DNA from: DSWT01 sp035373625
GTDB taxonomy: Bacteria; Chloroflexota; Anaerolineae; B4-G1; SLSP01
Assembly (NCBI GenBank): GCA_035373625.1
Contig: DAOSNS010000008.1
Span: 1 to 64,000, forward strand
Direction of reading: 5' to 3'
Length of the DNA stretch: 64,000 bases
Part shown: piece by piece, positions 8,889 through 18,179 of the stretch
Position numbering within the stretch: position 1 is the first letter of the stretch
Layout of the letters: each line of letters starts with the position of its first letter
Program-made: the position numbers and the translations under genes
The notes under the pieces: model-generated
Databases searched by the model: none
Told to the model about the DNA's origin: nothing
Seen by the model: only the letters and a program-made list of their open reading frames with translations

Positions 8889-10208
8889 TTACCAGTTCTT
8901 CAATACAAATGGAAGAAAGATAATTGGAGAATGTATGTTGAAGTAGGTATACTGTTCGATCACATCACACTGGTATGGAGGATCCTCGCTGATGAATGTC
9001 GCGTAGCGCGTATCCCAGATTCTCCAAACTTCATCGATTTTCAGGTAGCCTTTATCGAATTTCGAGAGTGGAAGAATGGGAGAGGGCATATTACTGTCTG
9101 AAAGGTATATCTCGCCACAATTGTAACCGTTGTCAGCGAGGATAAAATCGAGATTCTCCTCCGCCAACAATGCCCATTGATCGTCATGCAAGTAGAGCAA
9201 AGCCCACCAAGTATTCTCGTCTGGTCTATACTCTACCAGGGTCTCTACCGGAGACCCCGGTTCAAGTGCAAACTGATCGAAGAAATGCCATTCGCGAGTG
9301 CTACTGTCATATTGATATACATACTGCTGATCATCTCTCCATGAAACCTCAGCCCATCCTGTCTCCATCCAGTGTCTATCAGGCGCAGGCCCCCTTGCAT
9401 AGGAATACTCAACCACAAATTGCTTTTGCCATGGCCAAAGGGAATGATCCACGGAAGGATCAACAACGTACCGTCTTCCCCAGACTCCTTGATTGTCCTG
9501 ATCGGCCCCAACACCTACGTAACGGTAGATGTAGTCAGCACTTGCAGCTTGGAGTTTGTTTCTCCTTAACTCCAGTGGGTTCGACGGGACAGATTTCGAC
9601 GGAGCAGATAGATCAATGAGTGGTTCTGCTTTGCAAATAATCCGGGTTACATCAGGCGCGAGGTTGGGGGAATTTGAACAAATATGGAACTGTGGACATG
9701 GCGGCAGGTTTTGCTCTGCTGGCGGCACCAGCCGAAACCGAAAGACGAAACCGGGACGACGGACGATCTGCCCATCTTTCACTTGAAACAGATATCCCGC
9801 CGGGTCACGGAAGTAGGCCGTCGACGCGTCTATTGTCAACTTGTAGAAACCGTCTGGTATCTCGGTGACGGTGATACTGTGGCTCCCATTGCGAGCGTCG
9901 AGGTGTGGGAGTTCAGTTCTATGCAAAGACAGGCAAGCAGTGGTTTGAGAGGTATCAGCGAGTAACTGCAATTCTGCAGGATATTCTCCTTCCAGTCCTT
10001 CAATGCTTACCTCAATCGTGAACGTAGCCCGGTTAGTGGTGGTGGGACAGAGAAGCGGCGGTGGTAAGGGAGAATCGAATGGACCAGGACCTGGGAGCGG
10101 TGAAGTCAGAGCAAGTTGGTTGGCCGGTGCTGCTTGAATCACAGCGGCAGCAAGACCGAGAACCAGCAGGATCGCAAAAAGAATGTGTACCGAACGCTTG
10201 TTTAACAT
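8889..10208 (-). CDS. Large secreted protein with C-terminal FLPFVL motif (cassette 16, first gene)
   Basis: About 439 residues. The ATG at 10206-10208 is preceded by GGAGAGG; an in-frame ATG eight codons earlier is less likely. The signal peptide is MLNKRSVHILFAILLVLG followed by AAAVIQAAPA. A proline-rich stretch (SPLPGPGPFDSPLPPP) leads into beta-rich domains with no motif I can assign. The protein ends IIFLPFVLKNW, similar to the (Y/F)LP(L/F)VL ending of the two proteases to the right, which may be a surface-retention signal. The cassette starts at 10270, 62 bp upstream. Function unknown. Confidence 0.65.
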   Translation of the reverse strand: MLNKRSVHILFAILLVLGLAAAVIQAAPANQLALTSPLPGPGPFDSPLPPPLLCPTTTNRATFTIEVSIEGLEGEYPAELQLLADTSQTTACLSLHRTELPHLDARNGSHSITVTEIPDGFYKLTIDASTAYFRDPAGYLFQVKDGQIVRRPGFVFRFRLVPPAEQNLPPCPQFHICSNSPNLAPDVTRIICKAEPLIDLSAPSKSVPSNPLELRRNKLQAASADYIYRYVGVGADQDNQGVWGRRYVVDPSVDHSLWPWQKQFVVEYSYARGPAPDRHWMETGWAEVSWRDDQQYVYQYDSSTREWHFFDQFALEPGSPVETLVEYRPDENTWWALLYLHDDQWALLAEENLDFILADNGYNCGEIYLSDSNMPSPILPLSKFDKGYLKIDEVWRIWDTRYATFISEDPPYQCDVIEQYTYFNIHSPIIFLPFVLKNW

Positions 10209-10270
10209 TTTCCTCTCCTTTGCGCTGAGCATCCTTGCGTTAGGACAGTTAAACGCTTGCCCTAGCGCAG

Positions 10271-10351
10271 GCTAACGGTTTGCGGCTAAGCCGCCCCGCG
10301 GAGCGAGCCGAAGGCGAGCGGAGCGGGGTCGGCTTGAGCCGCGTGTTGGGC
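10271..10351 (-). other. attC of cassette 15 (81 bp)
   Basis: R' is GGCTAAC at 10271-10277 and R'' is GTTGGGC at 10345-10351. Arms GCGGCTAAGCCGCCCCGC and GCGGGGTCGGCTTGAGCCGC pair perfectly except for one T and one G on the plus strand, a textbook attC asymmetry. Confidence 0.95.
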
Positions 10352-10383
10352 AGCCTGTGTGTAATACTTCTCCCCGCTGATAT

Positions 10384-10893
10384 CTACCATTGCTCTCCGA
10401 AGCATATATCCCGCCCTGTGATGGTATCTGGCGGAAAACTTATCTGGCCTAGATTACGCTCGCCCAACCAAACAGAATAAGTTCCCCTTTCAAGATCGCC
10501 TATCTCGAATTGAATACTTCCTGCGCCATCACAATCCTCTGTACACCTATAACTGCCACGTGTCTTTCCTTGAGCGGCATAGGGATCAATCAATACAAAT
10601 CGTGTGTTGAATCGAAGCGCGAACTGTGCTGTATCAACCTGAATGTGGACAGTTTGTTGTATGGGTCTCGTACAACTGCTGGAAAAGCAGCCTCTCGGAA
10701 CAAAATACCCCTGAACCTCCAATGAGTTTTCAAACTCGTGAAAGCAAATACGGCCCTCATTCTCCACAACAATAGCATCGCTTGGCAATGGCGAAACAAA
10801 AGTGGTGGTTGATGTGGAGCCACAACCTGCCAGGGCTACAAGAACAAAGATCAGCCACAGAGATCGTTTAGGGTTTGAATAACACATAAGCAC
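10384..10893 (-). CDS. Secreted lipoprotein of unknown function (cassette 15)
   Basis: 169 residues with an N-terminal membrane segment SLWLIFVLVALAGC (lipobox LAGC at about residue 24), so probably a lipoprotein. The mature part has six cysteines (CFHE, CFSSSC, CTEDC, CFGEQW) that could form disulfides outside the cell, and a compact beta pattern (VHIQVDTAQFALRFNTRFVL). No family recognised. It is the only gene of its cassette: start 26 bp from the upstream attC, stop 33 bp from its own attC. Confidence 0.65.
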   Translation of the reverse strand: MLMCYSNPKRSLWLIFVLVALAGCGSTSTTTFVSPLPSDAIVVENEGRICFHEFENSLEVQGYFVPRGCFSSSCTRPIQQTVHIQVDTAQFALRFNTRFVLIDPYAAQGKTRGSYRCTEDCDGAGSIQFEIGDLERGTYSVWLGERNLGQISFPPDTITGRDICFGEQW

Positions 10894-10918
10894 ACTTACC
10901 GAAAGCGTACAGTTGGCT

Positions 10919-10978
10919 GCCCAACGGCTTGCGCATCAGCCGCACGCGGAGCGTGTCGGCTGGATGCGCTGGTTAGCC
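10919..10978 (-). other. attC of cassette 14 (60 bp)
   Basis: R' is GCCCAAC at 10919-10925 and R'' is GTTAGCC at 10972-10978. It is the shortest site here. The R'' element supplies the TAA stop codon of the cassette 14 gene. Confidence 0.92.
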
Positions 10979-12277
10979 AGCCGTTTTCTCAAAGTAAAAA
11001 TCTACTTCTTCAACCAAGCGATTCCAGAATGTTCCAATGAAGAAGAAAAGAGGTTTGACTAAGGCGGCGTCATCTTCCACGATGTTGCCGTGAAGAACTT
11101 TATTACGGCTGGTTACTACTTCCAGCCAACTACTCAATTTTGAGGAGAGTACTTTTTCTTTCTCCAATTTCTCAAGTTTGGGTTTCATACCCACGAAATC
11201 TTCTGGACGCAATCCTATTTTCATCAAGGCGAGATTCAGAACTGCTTCTATGTTTGAGTAGAAGATCCGCAAACTATCAAGATAATGCCCCGTCATAAAG
11301 AGGTTTACTGCTGTCTCAATCGAAGCCCTTTGGTCCTGGACAAGGCTTCGAGATGTTCGCGTGCGTTCCTTAACTTGTTCGATTACGTCTGTGCCGCCCA
11401 GGAATTGGAATCCACCGACTTCCGATTCAGTCAACAGCATAATAACATCTCGCAAAACATCGAGGTTCGCGGACGTTTTCGCGAGTATCCTTCTACCAAA
11501 ATCTGTGATAAGCGGTTCTTCCGCCGTTGTATCGATGATGCCGTACCAGCGGAGAGACATCGGGAGTCTTTCACGGCGACTGAACCGCATATCATCTATG
11601 GGTTGAGATTTGCTCAATATCTCAAGGGTTTGCTGGCTAAGATAGCGACTACTGGTACTCTTACGCGCAAAAGTGACTTCCAACGCACACAGGAAGACGA
11701 TGAACTCAAAGGCTGATAACTGTAAAGCATACTGCCCAATGCTTGATAACCGCCATCTCCGATTCGTGGTGTCATAGGTCGCCAATTCATGCTCTGTGGC
11801 AAATTCATAGTACGAGACATCGGAAGGGTAGTACCACGTCTCAAAACACTTGGCGATTTCTTCAACAAGCAAATCCTGTATAGAGGCTGTGCTTGCCTGA
11901 TGCTGTAGGGTTCGCTCACGAGGTTTTTTCTCGAGTTGGGTGAGTGTAAGTTCCAAAGCCTTTGAGATGTAGGCAAAATAGTCTGCTTCTGGAATGCCAA
12001 ACTCTCTGAGTTTAATGATGCAATAGCGTACACGCCTTTCGAAACGTTCCCTATCAAGAACGTCTCCAACGAAGGAGGAATATCGCCAATCATAACCTTG
12101 TCGGTCATCCCTGCCGCTGAAACGAATACCTTTTTGAGTTGCAGTTTCAAAGACGAAACGCTTGAGTTCTCCCAAGAGCGCGTGATTGGGAATTACGTGC
12201 AACCAGGGATTGCCCCCAGTAGACTCAATGCCCAGTAGAGTTTCTTTTAGTTCGCGTACAAACGTTATGGTATCCAT
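10973..12277 (-). CDS. HEPN-like C-terminal protein of unknown function (cassette 14)
   Basis: 434 residues, soluble, mostly helical. Residues 1-120 and 150-300 give no recognised family; the middle has a winged-helix-like look (LSSIGQYALQLSAFEF, PLITDFGRRIL). The last 110 residues resemble a HEPN domain: a helix pair (YLDSLRIFYSNIEAVLNLAL), then SRNKVLHGN holding an R-X4-H motif (R391 to H396), then a long final helix. HEPN domains are often metal-independent RNases in toxin and phage-defence systems, and some are inactive. The start lies 26 bp from the upstream attC and the TAA stop lies inside its own attC R''. A defence role is inference; the HEPN call itself is tentative. Confidence 0.6.
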   Translation of the reverse strand: MDTITFVRELKETLLGIESTGGNPWLHVIPNHALLGELKRFVFETATQKGIRFSGRDDRQGYDWRYSSFVGDVLDRERFERRVRYCIIKLREFGIPEADYFAYISKALELTLTQLEKKPRERTLQHQASTASIQDLLVEEIAKCFETWYYPSDVSYYEFATEHELATYDTTNRRWRLSSIGQYALQLSAFEFIVFLCALEVTFARKSTSSRYLSQQTLEILSKSQPIDDMRFSRRERLPMSLRWYGIIDTTAEEPLITDFGRRILAKTSANLDVLRDVIMLLTESEVGGFQFLGGTDVIEQVKERTRTSRSLVQDQRASIETAVNLFMTGHYLDSLRIFYSNIEAVLNLALMKIGLRPEDFVGMKPKLEKLEKEKVLSSKLSSWLEVVTSRNKVLHGNIVEDDAALVKPLFFFIGTFWNRLVEEVDFYFEKTAG

Positions 12278-12302
12278 CTCATCGCCACGTGACGTAAAGG
12301 CT

Positions 12303-12428
12303 GGCTAACGACCCAGGTTCAGGCGCGCGGCGGGTGCGGCGCAGTACCTTCGAGAGCAGACCTGGTTGTGCGCGTGGCCCCGCCGATTACTGCGGCGATA
12401 GCCGCGTCGCCTGCAACCGATGTTAGCG
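12303..12428 (-). other. attC of cassette 13 (126 bp, distinct type)
   Basis: R' is GGCTAAC at 12303-12309 and R'' is GTTAGCG at 12422-12428. Arms TTCAGGCGCGCGG and CCGCGTCGCCTGCAA differ from all other sites but keep the same unpaired bases. Central loop of about 70 bp. Confidence 0.82.
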
Positions 12429-12448
12429 CGACCTCTGCCTCCCCGTTA

Positions 12449-14739
12449 TCACCTCGAAACACGACTCTCAGACAATAGTTCCCTCCATACTTCTTGGGGC
12501 GTTTTGCCTATCCAGCCGGAAAGCCGTTTCTGCCACCAGCCAAGTTCATCTTCCAGCGCCGGTTCAGCCTCCTGAGCCAATGCATCCAGAAAACGATCAG
12601 CCCGCGTGATCCACTCCGGCGAAAACCGCCACTCTCCTCGTTCCTTGTCCAATAGGCTCTCCAGCGCGGGTTCTGCCTCCAACAACAACACCTCTGCTTC
12701 CCGGCGCAGCCCTTCGTCACGCCACAGAATCGCCACGACCTCCGGCGTGTAACGATACACCAGCGCTGCATAGACCTCCCCACCGTCTGCCCGCAGCAGC
12801 ACTTCATCGCGTACCCGACTCAACAATCGCCCGTACCGTTGAATCTCCGCTTCACTCCTTCCCCGCAGCACGACCTCTTCAGGTGCTCCTGTGAACACCG
12901 GCGTTACGGACGCCGTCCGCTCTGGCAACGAAGTCCAGATCTCCTGTCCCGTCTTGCTCACCCAGCCTGGCAGCATCTTTCGCCACCACGCGATCTCTTC
13001 CCGCAGTTCAGGGCTGGCCTTCTGTTCCAGTTCTCCCAACACGGTCAGGGCTTCCTCGACCCACGCCTCCTGCAATCGCCCTCCACCGGCGGATCGCCTT
13101 GCCACCAAGTCCTCCAGAAGCGGACGAGTCTCCACGGCCAATGCCTTCACCCGTCGGCGCAATGTCTCATCCTGCATCAAAAGAGCCGTCACCTCCGGCG
13201 CGTACCGATAGGTCAGCCGGATATAGGCCTCCCCTTTCAGATTAGAAACCATCACTTCATCTCGCACCTGGCTCAACAGCCGCGCGTATGCCTGACGTTC
13301 GGTAAACGGCTCATCCCGCATCACCGTCTCCTCCACTGTCACCCACTGTCCCCAGGGGCCAGGAGTGGAGGTCGGTTTCGGGGTAGATGTTGGGCTGGGT
13401 GTCGGGGTGGGAGTGAATGTTGGGGTAGGTGTTGGCGTCGGTGTGGGGGTTGGCGTTGCCCCGCCGGTAACTGTAATAGGCATCACGGGATGTGGCCATT
13501 GGTGGTGAAACCAGAAATATGCCTCGTCCGGCCGGGCGAAATCCCAGTGCAGGTCGTAGACGCCGGAAACGGCAGGCGCCACTATCGTCACCGTGGTAGT
13601 CAATGCATCACCAGCCGCCAGAGCGATATTCCAAGTCACAATTTGCCAGTCATTGTAGGTAGGCGACCCATCAGGGACCGTCCATTGGTAACCCAACACA
13701 GCATCGTAGGGCTCCCAATCCCAGGTGGAGGTGTTCTGCAAAACCAACGTGGCGCTGTAAGATTGGCCCGCCATCACCTCAGAGGCAACGGTGTACGTCA
13801 GCAGGTTCCAGCGATCGTCGGGGGTAAGCGAATATCCGCCAGCATCCTGGAGATACACCCCGGTGTAGTAGTGAACCAGTATCTGCCGCTCGTCCTCCCA
13901 CCGGACAGGCCAGGCCTCGCCGCCTCCAAAACGGCTGGAATTTCCCCACGCCCAGCGATTAGCCCCATTTTGACTCATCCCCCGCTGGTGGGCATTGGTG
14001 GCGGAAATGATGCCTGGGATGGCCGGGTCGTAACTGATGGGGTCTTCCACGCTGCGCAGGTAGTCATAATCTCCTGCTACCGTCCGTAGGTAGGCATCCG
14101 CCGAGAACTCGGCAAAGATAGGACCTCTCTCCGGCTCCTCGGCATCGATCAGATAGAGCGCCCCCGCCACGGCGTCCCGAACGGCTTGCTGGTCCACTGC
14201 AGAAAGGGTCTCAAAGTGATAGGGCACAAAGACCTGGAAGGAACTGGAGTTCTCCAGCGGTTGGCGGCGCAGATGGGCCAGTTGGTGTCGGGATGTTCCC
14301 TGGCGTGGATGGCGCAATAGGCGTAGGTGCGGGCCACAATGGCCTGGGCGCGCAGGGCCAAGGGGTGGTGTCCGGATGGTCCCATCTCCCGCGGTACCAC
14401 GTCCAGCAGATAGTCATCTTCTATGCTTACCGTGGCCGGGTTGGCTGCGTAAGGATATGGATGGACCTGATCTGGAGGATAGTGTTCCCGATCAAACACT
14501 GTACATCCATAGCGGTCGTCGGCTTCATTTTGAGGTGTGGAAGGATCATCAATTCCGCAGGACTCTCCGGTGCTTGCGCCATTATCAGGATTCAGAACGT
14601 ACATCTGCACGGTGATTTCTGAGAAAAAAAGTTGATCTTCATCCTGAGCGACAACCACAGGGAGGATGGTAACAACCTTCAGGGACAAGGGCAAGAGAAG
14701 CAAGCACGCGATTGCGTAAAGAGGCCATCTCTTCTTCAT
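12449..14739 (-). pseudogene. SpoIID/LytB-like protein with repeat C-terminus, frameshifted (cassette 13)
   Basis: The ATG at 14737-14739 overlaps the stop of the TolB-like gene. The first frame gives a signal peptide (YAIACLLLLPLSLKVV), then DYLLDVVPREMG and LALRAQAIVARTYAYC. The frame is lost near 14255-14265, and the SpoIID domain resumes in another frame at LENSSSFQVFVPYHFETL, with NAHQRGMSQNGANRWAWG and ERQILVHYYTG. A Thr/Pro linker follows, then two copies of a helical repeat of about 120 residues (LLSQVRDEVMVS/LLSRVRDEVLLR, YRYAPEV/YRYTPEV). It is the longer paralogue of the intact protein at 1298-2707. The shift may be a real mutation or a sequencing error. Confidence 0.75.
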
Positions 14740-15969
14740 TGCGCCACCTCCACAGACGCCAAGCACAATTCCCACTCTAACGTGCTTTGAGAGCGACAGT
14801 AAAAAAGGATATGGTTCCCGTCAGGAGACCAGGCCGCTTCCCACCTCGGATCTCCACCAAGTGCTACGGGGAAAGGAAAGAGAGCAAGGTCACGCATATT
14901 TCCCGTTGCCACATCCACCAACCACATTTTCGGCGAATATGCTCCCTCACCCGTTGCTTTACTTCCAAATACTAAGAAATACCTCTCGCCTGGTGCCCAG
15001 TCCACTTCAGAAAAAACAAGCGGGACTGACGGGCGTTCGATTTCGCGGATTTCTTCTATCCAAGGATTGAGGACGATAAGTTGGGTGACTCGAGGAAGGA
15101 AATCACCAAACGTTACCGCTATAGCCAATTGTCGCCCATCTTGGCTCCACTGGGCATCTAGTGCCCAACGTGGAAAAGGCCGTCCTTCTATAACTTCCGT
15201 GCCCAGATCGAGTTTTTTTTATTGTTGCATCCTCCGAGTTCACCAACAGAAAATGCTCACAATTGTAAATCACCTGCCACTTTCCATCCGGTGAAACGGC
15301 CGTATCATATTTCCAACCACAACGCAGGTTGCGAGCAGGCGGTGCAAACCTGGCGAAGTCCACCTTTATATCCTCTCGTTCTAGAGGGGTACACACTTTG
15401 CCTCTCAAATCCCTCGTCGCCGTCGAATAAGCCATCGCTCCCCGTCCATCAGGAGATAAGACAATCGGCTGGACTGCGCCATCAAGTATCTTAACGGGTT
15501 GGCCATCAAGAGTTTGCCAAACCAAAGATGTCATTTCCCGATCATTGTCGTAGAGTAGATAAGCAATCGCTCTTTCTCGGGAACTCCAAATTGGTTTTCC
15601 CCAGATTTTTCCTTCAGTCAAGCGTCTCACCTCTTGCGTCTCAACGTTGAATACCTCAATGGCACTCCCATTTCTTCCGGGTACCGTGTCCCGCTGAATG
15701 AGCACCTCGGCGTTGGAAATCCACCCCACAATTCGTAAACCCATCGTATCAGTCAGCACCACTTTCGGCTCGCCAAAGTGGATCTGGTCCAGAGTAGCGT
15801 TCTGCCAAGCGAGAGAAAGTGTCGGAGCAGGAGAAAGTGCGGGGGTGGCCACCACTTCGGCAGCCAAGCCTACCAGATCACTTCTGTTGATTGTAACAAT
15901 CATCAGTGTCCCCAGGATGAGCAATAGGCCCAACCCCAATACTAATTTCGAAATTTTCATTCCACGCAT
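14736..15969 (-). pseudogene. TolB-like beta-propeller protein, frameshifted (cassette 13)
   Basis: The start ATG at 15967-15969 has GGGAGG upstream. It is followed by a membrane anchor (LVLGLGLLLILGTLMIV) and propeller blades (PIVLSPDGRGAMAYS, TAVSPDGKWQVIYN). The frame breaks at a run of eight T on the plus strand (15213-15220, A8 in the coding strand) and continues in the frame ending at 14736 with VDWAPGERYFLVF and AAWSPDGNHILFY. Without the shift it would be about 410 residues, like its paralogue at 2704-4011. Poly-A runs are prone to sequencing error and to transcriptional slippage, so loss of function is not certain. Confidence 0.78.
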
Positions 15970-16016
15970 AGTTTCACCTCCCATTTGATGTTTCTGCCTT
16001 CGGATTTAGTTTGTCG

Positions 16017-16146
16017 CGCTAACGGGAGAGCTTAGCCGCCGCCGCCGTCCCTCGCCTGCCGGAGCCCCAGATGGCCCCAGAGCCTTCCCCTGCGCGAGCC
16101 TTTGCTGCGCCGCTGAGGCGGCGGTCGGCTACAGCGAGGGTTAGCC
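16017..16146 (-). other. attC of cassette 12 (130 bp, long class)
   Basis: R' is CGCTAAC at 16017-16023 and R'' is GTTAGCC at 16140-16146. Internal sequence is almost identical to the other 130-bp sites; only the R' element differs, as expected when R' takes its outer bases from the next cassette. Confidence 0.9.
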
Positions 16147-16273
16147 GCTTCCCCCTCTACCTGTGGGGACACGGCCGTTTGCCTGCCTGCGGCTCGACCC
16201 CCACATTATTGCACCGGACCGACTAACCCCTGTATGAGTATTCCCTTTATGCGCCCCGCGACTCCTCTCCCGC
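16147..16273 (-). repeat. ORF-less cassette 12 body (125-bp repeat family)
   Basis: Repeat-family body with one extra base in GCACCGGACCGAC relative to most copies; the same insertion occurs in cassette 2. Single-base indels between copies argue against a conserved peptide. Confidence 0.88.
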
Positions 16274-16403
16274 GGCTAACGGGAGAGCTTAGCCGCCGCC
16301 GCCGTCCCTCGCCTGCCGGAGCCCCAGATGGCCCCAGAGCCTTCCCCTGCGCGAGCCTTTGCTGCGCCGCTGAGGCGGCGGTCGGCTACAGCGAGGGTTA
16401 GCC
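16274..16403 (-). other. attC of cassette 11 (130 bp, long class)
   Basis: R' is GGCTAAC at 16274-16280 and R'' is GTTAGCC at 16397-16403. It is nearly identical to the preceding site, and cassettes 11 and 12 form a tandem of 255-257 bp units. Confidence 0.9.
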
Positions 16404-16528
16404 GCTTCCCCCTCTACCTGTGGGGACACGGCGTTTGCCTGCCTGCGGCTCGACCCCCACGTTATTGCACCGACCGACCAACCTCTGTATGGGTATTCCC
16501 TTTATGCGCCCCGCGACTCCTCTCCCGC
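16404..16528 (-). repeat. ORF-less cassette 11 body (125-bp repeat family)
   Basis: Repeat-family body with a one-base deletion (GACACGGCGTTTGCC in place of GACACGGCCGTTTGCC), shared with cassettes 4, 6 and 9. Confidence 0.88.
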
Positions 16529-16656
16529 GGCTAACGGTAAGCATAACCCGCCGCGCGGCTGCGGGGAAGAGCCTTCGCCCCAGAACCAACTGCAATGCGC
16601 GTGGAGCCATCGATTTGCACGCGCGATAGCGCGGTCGGGTTCATGCAGTGTTGGGC
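16529..16656 (-). other. attC of cassette 10 (128 bp)
   Basis: R' is GGCTAAC at 16529-16535 and R'' is GTTGGGC at 16650-16656. Arms around CATAACCCGCCGCGC and GCGCGGTCGGGTTCATGC. Close relative of the cassette 16 site. Confidence 0.87.
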
Positions 16657-16701
16657 CGCTACTTGAGAGGGTTATGCACCTGATTGCCGACCGTCTTCTT
16701 G

Positions 16702-17724
16702 CTACTCATTGGACCCAAACTCAACATCTGTATATAACAGGCCGTCTCGATTAATAATCGTCGTCTGCACAAAGCGTATCCGCAATTCCACTGTTGTGCC
16801 ATCAGGGGGGGATGGCAATCGAGTTTCCATTGCCGCGACCTGCGCTGCCGAAGGCGGACTTGGGCCGCGCATTACGGCTCTGACAATGGTTGTCCCTGGA
16901 ACTGTCTCAAATCGCACCTCTACCAGATGGCTTCCCATAGAGGCGTTGATTTCCTGTTGCAGGGTAAATCGTGTTGTCGTCTCATAGAGTTGCCTGGCGA
17001 CAACCCGCTGAAGGCTCATTGTCAGCACAACCGCCAGCACCAACAAAATAGTAATGCTAACAATATTCCGCTGTGCAAATGTTAACAGGGATAGTCCTGA
17101 GGTGTGAGTAACTCGACGGAAGCCGGTGAACCATAGAACAACGGAGAAGGCAAACTGGATGGCTGCCATATTGGTAAACGCCAGCAAAAGGGCGCCAAGC
17201 GCCAAATCAACTGCGCCACGCGCGAACAGAATACTGGCTGAAGATAGTGGTGGAACCAAAGCCGTCGCAATAGCGACACCCACGAAAGCAATACTCAAAC
17301 GAGGAGAAACGGTAGCATAGGCACCTGCTGCTCCACCTGCCAGCGCAATCATCAAATCCAACAAGTTAGGAGCGGTGCGTGCCATAATCTCGTTGGTGAG
17401 GGGAATGTCTTTGTGTATAGTACCTATGATAAATGCAGTAACCATAACCCCGATGGTGCCAGCCAGCAACGCGAATAGGCTCTTCAGGAGAAACTTCATA
17501 TCGCTGTCCACCAAAGCCAATGCGACTCCCGCAATTGGCCCCAGCAGCATAGCGACAATCATAGCGCCAATGACAACGGCCGGGCTATTGGCAAACAACC
17601 CGTAACTGGCAATCGTAGCGGCCAAGACGTTCATCAATAAGTATGCCCTATTGAACTCCGCACCCTTGCGAATGCTCTCACGTACAGTTTCCTGGTATTG
17701 ATTCTGTAAAACTGGAGCAGTCAT
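16702..17724 (-). CDS. DUF389-family membrane protein (cassette 10)
   Basis: 340 residues. Residues 30-245 hold about six hydrophobic segments, with the DUF389 signature stretch SPAVVIGAMIVAMLLGPIAG near the N-terminus and IAFVGVAIATALVPPLSS in the middle. The last 90 residues (VVARQLYE onward) form a soluble alpha/beta tail. The family is widespread and of unknown function, perhaps transport. A soluble start (MTAPVLQNQYQETVRESI) precedes the first membrane segment. The start is 53 bp from the upstream attC, with GGGAAGCA-type sequence before the ATG. An integral membrane protein is uncommon as cassette cargo. Confidence 0.82.
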   Translation of the reverse strand: MTAPVLQNQYQETVRESIRKGAEFNRAYLLMNVLAATIASYGLFANSPAVVIGAMIVAMLLGPIAGVALALVDSDMKFLLKSLFALLAGTIGVMVTAFIIGTIHKDIPLTNEIMARTAPNLLDLMIALAGGAAGAYATVSPRLSIAFVGVAIATALVPPLSSASILFARGAVDLALGALLLAFTNMAAIQFAFSVVLWFTGFRRVTHTSGLSLLTFAQRNIVSITILLVLAVVLTMSLQRVVARQLYETTTRFTLQQEINASMGSHLVEVRFETVPGTTIVRAVMRGPSPPSAAQVAAMETRLPSPPDGTTVELRIRFVQTTIINRDGLLYTDVEFGSNE

Positions 17725-17776
17725 TGCTTCCCTCTCGCATTACTCCTGCAAAGTCGAATTGTAAGAGCGCAGAGCG

Positions 17777-17906
17777 GCCCAACGGGAGAGCTTAGCCGCC
17801 GCCGCCGTCCCTCGCCTGCCGAAGCCCCAGATGGCCCCAGAGCCTTCCCCTGCGCGAGCCTTTGCTGCGCCGCTGAGGCGGCGGTCGGCTACAGCGAGGG
17901 TTAGCC
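17777..17906 (-). other. attC of cassette 9 (130 bp, long class)
   Basis: R' is GCCCAAC at 17777-17783 and R'' is GTTAGCC at 17900-17906. Member of the seven-copy 130-bp class. Confidence 0.9.
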
Positions 17907-18031
17907 GCTTTCCTCTCCGCCTGCAAGGACACGGCGTTTGCCTGCCTGCGGCTCGACCCCCACGTTATTGCACCGACCGACCAACCCCTTTATGGGTATT
18001 CCCTTTATGCGCCCCGCGATACTCCTCCCGC
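17907..18031 (-). repeat. ORF-less cassette 9 body (125-bp repeat family)
   Basis: Repeat-family body with the CTCTCCGCCTGCAAGG variant that is otherwise found in the copies attached to 70-bp attC sites (cassettes 20-22), yet here it is attached to a 130-bp attC. Confidence 0.88.
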
Positions 18032-18158
18032 GGCTAACGGTTGGTTTCAGCGGCAGCGGCGGGGTGGGCAAGACCCCTTCGCCTGCACTCAACTCCGCTG
18101 GCTCGCGGCGCGTACCCGCAAGCGGCGCAGCCGCTGTCCGCTGCAAACGGTGTTGGCT
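18032..18158 (-). other. attC of cassette 8 (127 bp)
   Basis: R' is GGCTAAC at 18032-18038 and R'' is GTTGGCT at 18152-18158. Inner arms start GGTTTCAGCGGCAGCGG. Close relative of the cassette 3 site. Confidence 0.86.
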
Positions 18159-18179
18159 TGCCTTTTTCCATACCAGAGT

